The notes under the pieces: generated by a model
What the model was told of the DNA's origin: nothing
Seen by the model: only the letters and a program-made list of their open reading frames with translations
Databases searched by the model: none
Position numbers and translations under genes: made by a program
Source: Tetrapyrgos nigripes
Taxonomy: Eukaryota; Basidiomycota; Agaricomycetes; Agaricales; Campanellaceae
Reading direction: 5' to 3'
NCBI GenBank assembly: GCA_013368315.1
Contig: JAACJM010000010.1
Location: 806,001 to 870,000, forward strand
DNA length: 64,000 nt
Shown: positions 30,548 to 43,608 of the stretch, in pieces
Position numbering within the stretch: the first letter of the stretch is position 1
Layout: every line of letters begins with the position of its first letter

Positions 30548-32921
30548 ATGATCTTTTCTGCCCTCGCCAGGTTGCGAGCAGTTGCTTTAACGACTTTCCT
30601 CTTGCTCTCCTTCTCTCATGCTCGCGACGAATCTCTCTGTAAGTCTGTTGCCCACTCTGCCGCTCCACCACGCTCATTCCTCCCCAGTCACCTCTTCTGT
30701 AACATACTGCGAACCCCCAGAAACACTACTCGTTCAACAATTTGATGTCGCATACATTGCCAAGAATCAGTCCGTGTCTTTCAACATCATTGCCGCCAGT
30801 GTGGTACGTTTCACCACCCTCTTTCCCATACTCTCTCTCTGACCCCATCCAGGAAGCGGACGTCAACGTCACTGCAAATCTACTTCTCAATTTCTATGGA
30901 ATGAAACCCGTCAATCTTACCGTCGACCTTTGCAGTATACTCGGTGGCGCATTGTGTCCTCTACCCATGTACAACTTCAACGGCTCGGACTCGTTATCCC
31001 TTCCCGAGTCCTTCAGCAGCCAGGTCCCCGGAATAGCTTTCAAGATACCTGACCTTGAGGCCTTCGCCCAGCTGACCTTGACAGAGGTTGGCACCGGTGA
31101 TATCAAAGCTTGTGTGCAGGCCACGTTGTCTAACGGTTGGTCTACACACCAACGCGCGGTGGAGTGGAGCGTAGGCGTGGTCGCCCTCGTTGCCCTCTTA
31201 CTGGCTCTTTGGCAATCACGCTCCCCAAATGCGTTGGGTCCGTATCGCCTACTTGATCTGATGAGTCTGTATCAGATCATTGCAGCGTCTGCGCTATGGA
31301 ATCTCAACTATCCTTCCGTGTATCGTTCATTTGCGTTGAACTTTGCATGGGCTCTCACACTCTTCTCGTCACCTACCTCCGAAGTCCAGCAGGCCATCAA
31401 CAATATGCGTGCTTTGACAGGCGGCAATCTACCGAATTCTACCTCCAGCTCAGCTGTTGGATTTGTAAACCGTAAACTCAGCCCTTTCAATTCTGATGCC
31501 GCTGTGTCCTTGAATGGGCAATCCCTATCTTCCGACATCTTCTTATCGGGTGTGAACAACCTGATGACTGCACGAACCCAGCCGCTTCAGGGCGTGAGGC
31601 AACTATCAGCTGCAGCAGGCGAGGTGCAAACAGTCACGGAGGCATCTGCAAACGTGCTGCAAGCTGGGCTACCTATCTACGTGAACTCAATAAACATTGC
31701 TGCGGCCAATGCGTTCATGACGGTGTTCATCTGCACCCTCATTCTATTGGCTATTGTGGGCTTCCTGGTGGCCTTTGGATATTCGTGCTTGTGGATCATC
31801 AACCGTCGCCAGATGTTGCGCGAAGACCTCCGACCGTGGTTGACGTACTCGTTTTCCCCTTACGTGAAGGCATGGTCACTCCGTCTGGTAAGTTGTATGC
31901 TCTATCATCCACCCTGGATTTGACTGATGTCGATGATCAGGCAATGATCATGCTATCACCCATCCTCATCTTCTCCATGTACCAGTGGACATTGAAAGAT
32001 TCTTGGCTTTCCACTCTTTTTTCCGTTGTCGCTTTCATTGGGGTCATTGTTTGCGTTTGCTATCCCGCTCTGTCAATCTTTCGCCTAGTACGCCGCTCCG
32101 GACCTCCTGCATTATACACCAATGCAGAGGTCACCGGGCCAACAGTACCTCTGTATTGGCAGTATCGCAGTCAGCGATACTATTTTTCCGCTGTCTTGCT
32201 CGCAGGCACATTCCTGCGGGCCCTTTTCATCACTGCTGCCAGGTCTAGCGGGATTGCCCAGGTTATTCTCACATTGCTTGTCGAATTGGCAATCCTCGCT
32301 GGATTGCTGATTCTCAAGCCACACAAAACAAGAGGAGCCGACGTCTTTTCAACCTACCTCGCAATAGTCAGACTGGTTTGTACTGGTCTGATGTTTGCGT
32401 TCGTCGAAAACTTTGGAGTACAAGCTATCCCTCGTGTGGCGATCGGCATTATTGCCGCCGTCATATTTTCCATAGCTGTTCTAGTTGTCACTTTCAACCT
32501 TGTCCTTCACAGTGGCATCGAACAGTTCTGGAAGAAAGAACAATGTTCTTCAAGACCATCATCACGACAGGAATCCGCTGACACGATGCTTGAAAAGGGT
32601 TCACCTGTGCATACACAGTTTGACGCAGCATCGGTTTACGGACGAGCTACGAATCCCACCCCAGATCGCAACATTCCGCTAGATCCCAGCATCATTAAAC
32701 CCTACAGCCCGAACACACCGACCTCAATAGACTACGCCAGCACCCGGGACCGCGACTCTGCTTCGACGAATCTTGGTACTGTCCTCCCGAGGCGTTGGTC
32801 GTTCACCCCCCTTCACACCCCCACTGACTCATCAGCTTTAGACCACATATCGTACTCACACTCCAGTACTATACTATCCACAACGCCAGAAGAGAACACA
32901 ATTGTGCCAGGTCACAAATAG
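30548..32921 (+). CDS. ML-domain/TRP-like membrane protein (Flc/Pkd2 family)
   Basis: A polytopic protein of the fungal ML-like plus TRP family (yeast Flc1-3, fission yeast Pkd2 and Trp663), linked to calcium handling and cell-wall integrity. Four exons (30548-30638, 30688-30803, 30853-31887, 31941-32921) give 740 residues. A signal peptide (ALTTFLLLSFSHA) leads an extracellular lipid-binding-like domain with YCEPPETLLVQQFDV and paired cysteines (CSILGGALCPLP). The body has about nine hydrophobic segments, for example VGVVALVALLLALW, FICTLILLAIVGFLVAFGY, ILIFSMYQWTL and VIFSIAVLVVTFNLVL. A Ser/Thr/Pro-rich cytosolic tail follows. Exact substrate or ion is not predictable. Confidence 0.85.
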
Positions 32922-33094
32922 ATAGACTCATTACATATCGCATAGCTGCATCGTCATTCATTGGACTTCACCTTACCCACTCTTTTTAATGATATTGGTT
33001 GCATAACTGTATTCCTTATTAGGTGTATTACTTTGCCTATAGTTGAACAGAGCTAGATTGCCCCAGACATTTTTTACAGTTGTTTGTAAGCTTG

Positions 33095-33800
33095 ATGATT
33101 GTTGTTCTACGCCGTCGTTTGCCATCTCACTTGCGGCATGCCTCGACGCACTCACCGACCAATCCCTTCCCATTTCCCAACCAACCAAATCCTTCTGCTC
33201 ATCAGATTTTTCACCTACCTCGTAATGCCAATCAAGAACAGATAAAGCAACGATGTGAGGCAAAACCTAAGGCTCTCGCGTTACTCTCATTCGTTTTTCC
33301 ACAGACTATGAACTCGTCCGAATATACCACCCAGATAAAGCAGAGTCCGCAGTACCGTCACAAGAAGCTCATTCCCGGTTTCAATCCATAAGTAACGCCT
33401 ACAACGTGTTGCGTGGAAAGTCAAGCTCCGTGACAGACACGACTACCCAACGCTCCCCGGACTACGCAACTACTGCTGCCAGAAGGGCTGTACACCTCCG
33501 TAGGCATCGTGAACTGTATGAAGCAGGTGTTGTTGATGAGCGTTGGAAGGACCGCTTCATCATCTTCGGTATCATCGCAGTGAGTGAAATACCGGCTATC
33601 ACCTGGGTTGTCTGTATTCATGGCCATAGACTATTGCAGCATTCGTCGCTCAGACCACTATGACGCGACATGAAGCATTAGAGGAGGTGCTCAGCCGCTC
33701 CAGACAGCTTCAACTCGAACGTGTAGATGCAGCCAGACGCCGAAAAACGGTTGAAGATCCCCGTTTAGCAGCCTCGGATAATAACATCCAAGACCCGTAG
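33095..33800 (+). CDS. J-domain membrane protein
   Basis: A 201-residue Hsp40-type co-chaperone with one membrane segment. Exons 33095-33254, 33305-33579 and 33630-33800 join in phase. After a basic N-terminus (MIVVLRRRLPSHLRHAS) that could target mitochondria comes the J domain: HQIFHLPRNANQEQIKQRYYEL in two parts, the invariant HPD in RIYHPDKAE, and FQSISNAYNVLRG. A hydrophobic stretch (FIIFGIIATIAAFVA) lies after residue 135, followed by a basic helix and a short tail. It lacks the G/F and zinc regions, so it is a type III J protein that would recruit Hsp70 to a membrane. It is convergent with the next gene, 73 bp apart. Confidence 0.82.
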
Positions 33801-33873
33801 AAATCAGTGTATGAAGGTCATTTCTGGTACAGTTGACCATGAAGCTCTATATTCTATCCTAATATTCACATAT

Positions 33874-35352
33874 TTAGAAATAAAGACCAGTCCAACCTTT
33901 CGATTTTATGAGCATCTTATCCGCTCCGTCCTGCTCCCCAACCCAATGAGTCCATGCTGGCATTCCGTCACCTTCACCACCAATGCTGTAGGCTTGCACT
34001 CCAGTGGCTGTATAGGATTTGGATGTCATCTGAATGCGACCACTATATTCCGACTCCCGATAGTTGAGATACACATCGGCATTTCGTGAAGACATGTGGA
34101 CACTGCTGATAGGACGATGAGGGAAACGCTTGTCACCAATAAAGAAGATGTCTGTTCGACCTGCTCCAGTGGTAGTTTGGAGGAAAATGGGATCAGGAGC
34201 TGTAGGGTCGAGGGGAGGAGTAGGGTGAACTCGAACATTCGCCACCCCATTGCCGCGCTGTGTAATGATTGAAGTCGTGTTAAGGATGCTCGCGTCACCG
34301 ACAATCCAGCCGCGATATATTTCCAAAGCCAACTTGTTGGCGCGGAAGCTTTCTGAAGGAAGAACCAGATTGTGATCGCTCAGAGAAAACAAAGTCACGT
34401 AGAAATCCACCAAATCAATGTTAGCCTTTGGGTCAAACTTGACTTGCGTAGTGGTGTGAGGCGCAACGTGAAGTTTCCTCAGACTTTTGGGGATATACAT
34501 GACAATGTCGTAGCGCAGACAAGAGGACTCTGGATCATCAATCGCTGGAGTGGAAATGGAAAGCCGACTGCTGGTTACAGGGTCACCATGGGCTGGAGGA
34601 TACTGGAAGTTAATTTTCTCCAGTAACTGCGCATCATTGCTCCGAACAGTGATTTTATATTCCACCGCGGTGGCCTCTGGAGCAGCCTGGGTGAGGAGGA
34701 TTGTTCCGGTTGACCCTCCGCGAATGTCGATAGTGTGGTCAAACTGTTCACCCATAGCAACTTGAATCGACGTTTCGCCGTCATTATAGATGTAAGGCGC
34801 ATCAAGACAAGTCAAAGAGGTGCTGAAGTCAGGCATGTCTTCGAGACCAGTGGGGGCAGGCTGTTGTCGAGCTACATGATCAGCTATGTGCTATATAATC
34901 ATATTATCACAAAAGACTGACCGTGGACGCCCAAAAAACGAACTTGATCAAGTACCATAGAGAAAATCCCGCTACAACAATACCAAATGCTTTCCAGAAA
35001 AGGCTACAACTGGAGAATCGAGGAGGTTCAGTAGTACGAGTGCTGCGAAGAGTAAATGTGCTCACTCTAGGCCGCAGCAAACACAGCAACCTTTCTTACG
35101 TTGCCTCTTCCTTGTAGACGTCGGTGACTCGAGCTGGGCACCCTCATCTTCTTCAGCCAGAGCAATCTGTCCTTCCTCGTCATTTGAAACTCTTGTATCT
35201 TTGGGGACCAAGTCATTATTTGGAGCGGCGAAGGGCACAAGAAGCTTACATTGACCGTAATGTTCTTTGAGTTTCAGAGCAGCCATCACTGCACCGACCA
35301 TCCCAAAGAAAGAGGGTAGGCCGAACCCCCCCGATTTGCGAGAAGCAGGCAT
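33874..35352 (-). CDS. Single-pass membrane protein with adhesin-like beta domain
   Basis: A fungal membrane protein whose large domain resembles the DUF4097-type repetitive beta fold called putative adhesin. Exon 1 (35352-35066) encodes a charged N-terminal part with a Cys cluster (GCCVCCGL). Then a membrane segment (FWKAFGIVVAGFSLWYLIKFVFWAS, about 34920-35000), then DHTIDIRGGSTGTILL, VDFYVTLFSLSDHN, ADVYLNYRESEYSGRIQM and the end KGWTGLYF. The phases only fit if the introns are 35043-35065 (23 nt, GTGAGC...CGCAG) and 34891-34921 (31 nt), far shorter than others here. Alternatives are a sequence error or a different model. Function is unknown. Confidence 0.65.
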
Positions 35353-35562
35353 TGGTTACGAGGAGAACAGGGTGAGATGGACACGTATCAAGGATAAAGC
35401 GAGTCAAGGAGTTTATATTTACAAAAAAACCAGGCACCATTGAAAACTCACATCCACAAAAGGAGATACCATGAGATTCGCATGAGATACTGATTTATAA
35501 TATACACTACCTACATCAGTGCACACACGGTGTCACGCATAAGTACAAGTACAAGTCTGGGC

Positions 35563-37467
35563 TCATGCCAACGTTCCCTGTTGCAGCGATGAGTTGTGAA
35601 TAAGCGTCGAGGTATTGTACACTTACCATCGGGTCCCACGGAGGTAGAACCTTGGCAACCCCGCTCTCATATATTGCCACCAACTCCTTTGGTGCGAGAC
35701 TCTTGGGCACGACAACTTGATACACAAATCTGAATCGCTATCGTCAACAGAAAGTCTACGGTGGAAAGCAGTTCCAACGAACTCATTGAACCAATCATCC
35801 GTCATGACAAAATAACCTTCGTGGCCAACCGCATCGCCCCATGAATTTTCGACCTTGTATCGAACCGGTTTTCCATTTACATCCAAGTGTACACCAGAAA
35901 TGACCATTGCATGAGTCATTGCGGATTCACTGGTCTGCAGGCGCTGAGCCTTGGTCAGCCCAAGGGTGATGTCAAATGTGGTCTGTCAACACTTTATCAA
36001 TGACTGCAAGAGCGTTGAAGAAGTTCAAGCGGTGACAAACCTCATATTTGAACAACGTCGTATCCATGAGGCCCGCGGTCCGCTCAGAAGACTGACCGAC
36101 CTACAGACTAATCAGGGTCCGAGACATATTGCAACTGTGAAAAAGAGACCCACATCGCATCCAAAGAAGACGGGCACACCGGCTTTGATCATCTTAGAAG
36201 AAAGCTTAAAATACATCCACGAGTATTGAATCAGGGATATACCTTTACCACCGCAGCCTTCATGTTCTCGATATCAGTGTTTACGTCTGCCACATAAGAA
36301 ATTAATCAACGTTACAATATCCTAGCGGGACACTCACAGAGTACGGGACGGCCACCCCAAAGATTTCCGAGTCTGTCGATTGTGATCAGCTGTGAATAGT
36401 CATTGCGAGGGTCATTGACGAGCGAGAACGACTCCTTGGCCTTGTGAATGCTTAAAATAAATTATTATCGGTCTGGGGGAGGACCTTACCGGGTAATTCT
36501 TTGACGAGAAGGCTTTGAAGTAATCCAGTGGTGTTCCTTCCCAACGTCCCACTTTGCCATCTGTGTCGTAGTATTCCCAAACAAATTTCTTGTCAGGCAT
36601 CGGGGGAACGCCGAGAACAGCGGTCATGATCTTGTAAATCTCCTTTATCAGCTTCTCTTTTTCTGCTCTAAGAGCAACAGTCACAGCGTCGGCGGACACA
36701 GATGCTGCTTTCAATTCCGCAGACATCTTGCGAAGCAGCAGGGCATCCTCCCGAAGCTTCGTCTTTAAAAGCGTATTAAGGGGACCAGAGAGAGAGGAGT
36801 GCGTCGATTCTGGATATATTGCCTGTGGAACGACACCGTAATTTTCGAGTAGGTTCACAGCCATGTCCCATTGTCCGCCATCAGAGATGAGATCTCCGGA
36901 AAGGTGATTGACTACCCTATCATCAATAGGGAGGTCAGCATTTGCAATCATGAGTTCCAGGTAGTAGTTTGATTTGTTCAATTTGTCCCAAAAGAAGAGG
37001 TAAGACTACAGTTTCGTGATATTAGCACGCTGAGTTTGCAAAAGCCAAAGCGAGGTTACCTGGGAGAGCTGGAATTCCTTAAGTTTGAGCTTCTTCATGA
37101 TGTCGTAACGCAAGACATTGGTAGTAGCGAACAGCCAGCACCTCCCGCTGCTCTTCTGGTTGGTGACGGGGTCGGTCTTGAAGTCGATTTCATGGTTGAA
37201 AATATGAGTGGTGTCGATATGAGACTGTCTTGAGACGAGAGCATCTCGGATGTTAGAATGTACGAGAACTGTGCGGGCCAACTGGGCTTTGGAATCGGCA
37301 TTGATTTGTTCTTCCCATGAAGAAATGTTGGACAGAGTCAGCGACCCATCAGATGACGTAGGTGTTGCGAGCGACAGGGTAGAAAGCGACGCTGCGACCT
37401 CTGCAACAGCTCGCTTCTCGTCCACAGCAGCGGGAATAGAGACGGGTTTGGAGGTGGAAGAACCCAT
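35563..37467 (-). CDS. BLH1: Bleomycin hydrolase, cysteine protease C1B
   Basis: A cytosolic papain-like aminopeptidase that forms a hexameric barrel and detoxifies homocysteine thiolactone and bleomycin. The start MGSSTSKP (37467) is the first in-frame ATG, and its Gly2 could be myristoylated. The catalytic Cys lies in QKSSGRCWLFATTN, His in SAMTHAMVISGVH and Asn in YKVENSWGD. Other family blocks are FFGCDVGQSSERTAG (split by introns) and FSLVNDPRN. About seven exons are needed, for example 37467-37060 and 37005-36490. The last, tiny exon adds GTLA after WDPM, the conserved C-terminus that reaches into the active site in relatives. Length about 500 residues is normal. Confidence 0.92.
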
Positions 37468-38006
37468 AAACGTAGCAAATCTTAATAAGCGAGCCAGTGT
37501 GGATAGATGTAGCACATGTCAGACAGATAGCGTTATCTTGGAAGAACGCCATGCGCTATCTCGAAATCCTCACGCCGAGAAGACAAAAATATCCGCTCGA
37601 CGGATAGATGACATTGTTGTTCTGATATAGGATATATCTGTACAAAAATGTGTTTTCGTACGCCTTTCTGTCAAGCAGATATTTTTGTATCTCCGGCGTG
37701 CCTGCAATAATTTTACCAAAGAATGTATTGAATCCTTTTATTCTCATGGACTGATAACTAGAGTAGGAAGTGCGAGCGAGTGACACAAGACAACGACGAC
37801 AAGAGATAACATAGATGCGACCAACCCAACCTAGACAATGTAAACACAAAACGAAAGGAGAAATGGCTGGCACTGATTAAACTGCGTTCTAGTAAAGGAA
37901 AACGTGCAGGATAGCGGATATTGGGAAGGGGGACAGTCGGATGGAGGGAGGGTATAGCGTGACAATGATTCAATATAAACAAAAAGATAATAGCAGTCCG
38001 TTTCCT
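37468..38006. other. Intergenic region between bleomycin hydrolase and chitin synthase
   Basis: I see no gene in this 540-bp gap. It should hold the promoter of the hydrolase and the 3' end of the chitin synthase transcript, both on minus. Confidence 0.5.
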
Positions 38007-41000
38007 TTAGAATCTCGTAGCAGGATCTAGAGGTCCCAAAGGACCATAGCGTTGTCGTTGACCACCTGGGCCATGTAGTGAACCATTAAAATCCATGTTT
38101 GGGCTTGCCGGTGACAGAATGTCATCTGAGGATCCCATCTGTCGTGTGAGTGGTGCGTAACCGTTGCTGCTCACCAGGTTGACTGTTGACTGGTCAGCTA
38201 GCTGATATCTGGGAGATTGTGCAGGAGAAGAATGGGAGGGTGGTCGGTCGTCGAAGCCAGCTTCCAGCATAGCCTCCAACTCTGAAGCGTCGACAGTTTT
38301 GGCGGTATGTAGTCCTGCATCTGGCATGATAAGTCCTGCAGGAGGTGGAGGGAATTGGGCGTTGTGCTCATTGTAGCCACCAATCTGTGCGCCCCAATGA
38401 TCGTCATCGGAGGAGGCGACCGAATATGTATCGGAACCATCATACTGACTTCTAACGTCTGTCCGACTACCAAGGAGGCCGTCCCCTGTCACATATCCGG
38501 CACGTTCGAAATCTCGACGACGACGATCGTCCCTTCGTAGCTTGCGAAGCCGAGACCTCTCCCAATCCTCCCACCGGCGCATGGGAACGGCCGCCCCGTT
38601 GAACTTGCCTCCGCCACCTCCATGATCGCTATCGCCCTTTGATTCGCCCTCTACTTTTCTGGAAAGATAGAATGAGCACAAAGATGATGTACACAGATCG
38701 TCGGGAATACATACCGTGTTTCGCCCCATGAAAAGTCGTCAAAATGCCAAAACGCATACACCGGTAATATGAAATTCCAGACAGGAAGAGCGGCCAAATA
38801 TATCAACATCCAGAACACATACACCATCTTGCCCGTCGTAATGAGAATCAAAATGGCGGGTAAACCGAGCACAGCGACCAGTAGCATCAAAGGAATTGCT
38901 TCCTCAAATGAGTGGGGTGGATTGAGAGCCATACCAATAATAAGCATATATGTGAGCGAGATGGCGATGGGAAGGACCACCGTGCCCAATAGATCCATGA
39001 ACACCACAAACTGCATGCTAAAGCAGAATGTACCACAAAGATTCCGGACCAGAACGAGTTCCATCAAATTGTGGATGGTAGAATTGATCCAACGTCTACG
39101 CTGCGACACTAGCATCTTAAACGTATCGGGAACAACAGTTCTACACCGTGCTTGGGGAAGGAACATCATTTTGCGGTTGGGGAATGTACGAAGCAGTATC
39201 GTGGTCAAAAATCGGTCCTCTCCTAGTAACAACAGGTTCTTTTCGTGTAAGGTTGTGACTTCGCTTTGGCTGTACTCCTTCACGATCTCGGGCTTGATGA
39301 TGAGGGGGACCCAATCGTCGCCAGTAGTTTTACGAGCTTTCAGACGGAACATGGAGAAGCATCCTGGTAGACAGGATACACCACCAAAGGCCGATTCGAA
39401 AGCTTTGGCAAGATGATGAGAGATAAAGTACTCGAAGACTTGAATCGCAGTAACCCATGATTGCCGTTTGTTAGCTATCCGAGTTTCACCGCAGACACCC
39501 ATGATCAATTGGTCATGGTGCATGCAGTTGACTAGATGGCCGAGAGATTCTGGGAAAACCTTGGTGTCAGCGTCCACCTGAAGAGAGACAACTGAGTTTT
39601 TTTTCATTGCTATCGAAAAAGGACTAGGTACTCACCATTAGGCAAACCTCAAAAAAGTCGGGAGTGACGCCCATGAGGATATGAATCTTTCGGAACAAGT
39701 CAAAGTCCAACGGGCTCATACGATCATTATAGGTGACCCGAGAAAAGAAATTCATGAGAATGAGCTGACTGTCACGCTTGCCTCGGTTCCCAGCCTTCTT
39801 TCCAGCAGCTGCTTCAGCTTCCGTTCCACACTTGACAATGATAACGGTAGGAGTACGACGACCGGCGACAGCTATCGAACAGATTTAGGATACACATACT
39901 GAACAAATGAATAGAAAACTCACTGTAGTGACCAGCATAAATCATGGCACGATTCTGAGCCTTCTCGCCAGAACCCACAGCTTCATACAACATTGGCGTA
40001 GGATTCCCAAATCTCGGATCAGCCTCCAACAAACCCACACAGATATCCGGCGTACTCCTTTTCTCACCCGCTCCCGTAATCATACCGTCGGCGACAACGA
40101 ACAGAAGCTTCCTACTATCGCTGTATGTGGTTCGTGATATAGAGTCCAAAGTAGTACGTAACGACTCCTCGCCTTCTGAATAGCAAGTGACGAGACAGAT
40201 TGCGAAAAGCTCCGCCCCGATGGAAGCTAGGCTCATGACGGGTGCAGGGGAAGAATCAGGAGTCAAAGTGGAGGCGGAAGATGTAAGAGAGCGAAGAGAC
40301 TTGTTATTCTTGCTCAACTTCTTCGCGGCTCCGCCAGGACCGGCCCACGGCGCGGTTCCATTCATGTTGTCGACAGAAATGTTGGCTCCTTCAGGCATGA
40401 CAGCGGGACTGATGGCATGTCGGTTTAAAGCACGGCTGTCAGGAGGCCCTGCGAGGCGCTCGGAGAGGAACCATGTGAAGATACATGCCATGATGAAGCG
40501 GACGACTACAAGGCCTAAAATGACGATGAGACCTGCGTAAAGGATAAGCTGGGAGGCGAAGCAGCCGGGGGTGATTTTATCGATGTTGCCTGCATAATAC
40601 CGTTGCTTGAGACAGGGGACGGTGGATTTGAGATCGCTCCGACTATAGAAGAGGCGGGTGCCGTCTTTTCCACTCGAGGCAGTCTCGTTTCTGATGAGGG
40701 TACGCAGTGCGGTGTCGACCTTGTCACCAGCGATGCTAGATGTGTGAAGGGCGAAGTATGGGGACATGTTGAGAACGGCACCGTCTACGACGATGAAATG
40801 GGGAAGAGAAGCAACCTGGTCCCAGTCGTAGCCAACGAGAGCGTTGGTTTCACTGAGACCAAGCTGACGGAACGTGGAGGAGGAGTTGAGATTGCCGAGT
40901 GGGCATTGGTTGCTGGAACAGGGGGGATCCTGCGCAACGTTAAAGGAGAGACCTTGGCACTCTGAAAATTCTGAGGCAGAGCGGGTGAAGAACTGAGTGA

Positions 41001-41544
41001 TATCCTGGCCCGGAAGCTGAGAGGCGAGGGACTGGAAGTCGACTCCATTTGAAGATGAAGCAGATGAAGTATTGAACAAGTGTCCTTGGATGCCGAGCGT
41101 GCCGGGAGTGGAACCGACTCGAACAAACTCGTCATTAGAGCGTTGGTCGGAAGGACAGAGGACGCTCTGAGTGCCAACGGTAGCGAAACCGATGACACCA
41201 CACATGATGATTATGATGAAGCAGAGAGCGATCTTTTCCCTCCACGCCTGCCGAGTAGCCTTGTCTTTGAGACCACCTAATGAGCTGAGGAGAAAGGAGG
41301 GTGCCCAAAAGGTGACTACACGAGAAAATATGCGCCAGGCGCTTGAGCCATTGTAGCTGGAGTCTGGGGAGCCCTGTACGGAGGTGGTGTGGGGGGTAAT
41401 GAGGGGAACTGGGGCTACACCGCGCTCTGGACGAGTGAGGGTTTTGGCCCTGCGGATGGTAGGGCCTGAGGATTGGGGAGGGGGACGGGTAGTTGGGATG
41501 GGGACGTCGTGGATATCGACATTGGACTGAAAACGAAGGGCCAT
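38007..41544 (-). CDS. Class IV chitin synthase (Chs3-type)
   Basis: Polymerises GlcNAc from UDP-GlcNAc into cell-wall chitin at the plasma membrane. ATG at 41544 ([13 protein letters not shown]) is chosen because the upstream frame lacks a better start. A cytosolic Pro-rich N-terminus is followed by two membrane segments ([37 protein letters not shown]) flanking a luminal domain with a cytochrome b5-like fold. The catalytic GT2 part has [38 protein letters not shown] and the processive QRRRWINST motif, then several membrane segments. At least three introns fall near 38660-38710, 39600-39640 and 39875-39925. No myosin motor is present, which argues against classes V and VII. The C-terminal 230 residues are polar. 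Confidence 0.92.
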
Positions 41545-41901
41545 GGTGGGCAAAAGGAAAGAGGGACTGTTCGAAAACAGCGTCTGAGAAGAGCAGGCCG
41601 GCTGGTGATGATGAAGACGGCTGGTGAATGAGAGAATGAAACGACAGACCAAATCCTTAATGGCGTGGTAAAATCTTCGTTTCCATGCGGGAATCCTTAT
41701 ATTCCCTTACAAGCCTCCTAACTCGCCTTGGCAGGGTCTCCGTCATAGGGTGTATTCAACGATCATCAAACGAAGACAAAGTAGGTGTGTAAACTACGGT
41801 ATGCTATCTGTAAGAAGAAAACAGGGTTCGTGACTCTAAGTATTGTGGGTATAGCGGTGGTAAATGTATAGAGAATATAAACATAAACTGGCTGCTCTAT
41901 G

Positions 41902-43502
41902 TCATGACAAGCTGGGTTCAGAGCTCGGGCCTCCGGACAGGCTCGGGGTCGCTGCGCGGGATGGCGTCCGAGACGGGGGTCGCGACGGATAAGGTGACCC
42001 GTACGGCGCCTGCTTGTATCGCTGTGTGTCTAGCATCTCTGTGAACCCTAGGTTGTTCTGCCCGTCTGGACTACCCAAGGTGAAGGCGCTTGCGATCGCC
42101 CGAGGACTGCTAAATGGCGAACTCTTCTTTTTCGGGAACTCCCCTATGATGGGGTCTTTGGAGTCTACAGGAGTCCCAGGGAAGGGCGTAGTCTTCGATT
42201 GTTCCGAACTGAGCACGATCGATACTAGAGGCTCTTTCCCTGCAGGCTGATTATACATCCATGTGGCACTCAGCACGATGCTCGCCCCAATGATGAAAGA
42301 AGGAGTGATGTGGAAGTCAAACAACGCAGCCGAGGCCAGAAACGACAGAATGATGGACAGGCTCGTCGCAAATCCCTTGAGAATATTGTCCGAGTATTTG
42401 ATGACCACTGCAGTGATCAGTCCACCAAAGACTTGGATTGAGACAGTCGCCCATGCCCAACCACCAAAATTTCTAAAGACATCGGCAACGAAACCTCGGG
42501 AAGACGGAGTCGAGGTATAGAGAATGGGTAGAAGGGCAGGAATCAGGGAGAACAGTGACAACTGCACGTTGCGAACCCACAAATCCGCCTTTGAATTTTT
42601 CAGAACCATCTCGAAATACACGCCAGCAAGGCCAGAGGTGAAACATGCGGCGGTGACTGCACCAAAACCTTTGAGAGGACTCATGACGTGGAAATGAAGG
42701 GGTGCGGCGTCATGGGCGCTGCCGACCTGGATGTCTTTATGGGGTGCATTGCTGGATGAAGTCTGGATCTGAACAATGGCGACGCCAATGGCAAGAAAGA
42801 AAAGGGAAATCCATTTGGTGGTGGACATTTTTTTCCGTAAAAGAGCGACCGAGAAAGCGGCGGTAGTCAGGATTTTCATCTGGTACGAGACCTGGAAGGA
42901 AGCGACAGGGAGATTGCTGACGGCGACAAACTGGAGCGAGTTTTGAATGACGTAGAGTATCGCAGGGATGGACAGCTTCCAGCAGTCTGGGCTGAAAATT
43001 TCACCACAGACATACCAAAACGGTGGAGTCCACGGATACGGAAGGGCACATATTATCTGCCAAAGAGACTTGCGACGCCACGGATAATGGGCGAGCTCTG
43101 GGGCTCTGCTGAGGGCAATAACGAATGATATGGAGCCTTTGAGGAGCTCATTGAGCAAAACGGCAGAGGCTGGCGAATAGGCTAGCGATGGAGGTGTGGA
43201 GACGCGCGAATAGTGCATGACAATGGAAAGGGCAGCATTCTGGACGGCCAAAGTAACGAGACTAGTGGAAAGGTGAGCTCGGACAGGATAAAGAAGACGG
43301 TAAAGACTGACGACACGTATTTCAACGGAAGACCACAAATGGAGGGACCACAAATGGAGGGAGCCGTCGGGGAGTCGGACGGAGAGGTGACGGGAAGTAC
43401 GGTCTTCTGGGGACTGGAAGACGCTGGAGGAAGAATTGGAGAGAGACGGGAGGCGGGATGTGACGCTGAGGAGCGCACAATGGGCTGGGGTCGTTGGTAC
43501 AT
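41902..43502 (-). CDS. Nucleotide-sugar transporter (UDP-galactose type, SLC35A)
   Basis: A Golgi carrier exchanging a UDP-sugar for UMP. ATG 43502 starts exon 1 (to 43312). A 50-nt intron (43262-43311, GTCAGT...CACTAG) joins LKYVS to LVTLAVQNAALSIVMHYSR, matching the family start exactly. Conserved blocks are NELLKGSISF, IPAILYVIQNSLQFVAVSNL, QVSYQMKILTTA, GVYFEMVLKNS, LSLFSLIPALL, GGLITAVVIKYSDNILKGFATS and FDFHITPSFIIGA. About ten membrane segments are visible. The C-terminal 110 residues are Ser/Pro-rich. An 18-bp duplication in exon 1 (encoding SICGPSICG) is odd. Downstream of HAP2 and upstream of the chitin synthase, all minus. Confidence 0.88.
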
Positions 43503-43608
43503 GGCCAGCCAGCTTCAACCACAAATCCAAAAACTTGTACTTCCATCTTCCCACAGTATCATTGTACATGTCATCATTTCAAATATCTACATGCAAATTC
43601 GTATTTAT

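Noticed and set aside
35062..35352. Separate small Cys-rich protein ending GCCVCCGLE
   Set aside because: The next membrane-helix frame has no ATG of its own, so a single spliced gene explains both better; still uncertain and reported as a finding.
38769..39416. 215-codon plus-strand frame opposite the chitin synthase
   Set aside because: It lies antisense to the catalytic GT2 domain and has no motif of its own.
41902..43569. Start of the UDP-sugar transporter at 43569 (unspliced frame)
   Set aside because: Splicing 43262-43311 and starting at 43502 restores the family N-terminus LKYVSLVTLAVQ, which the unspliced frame lacks.
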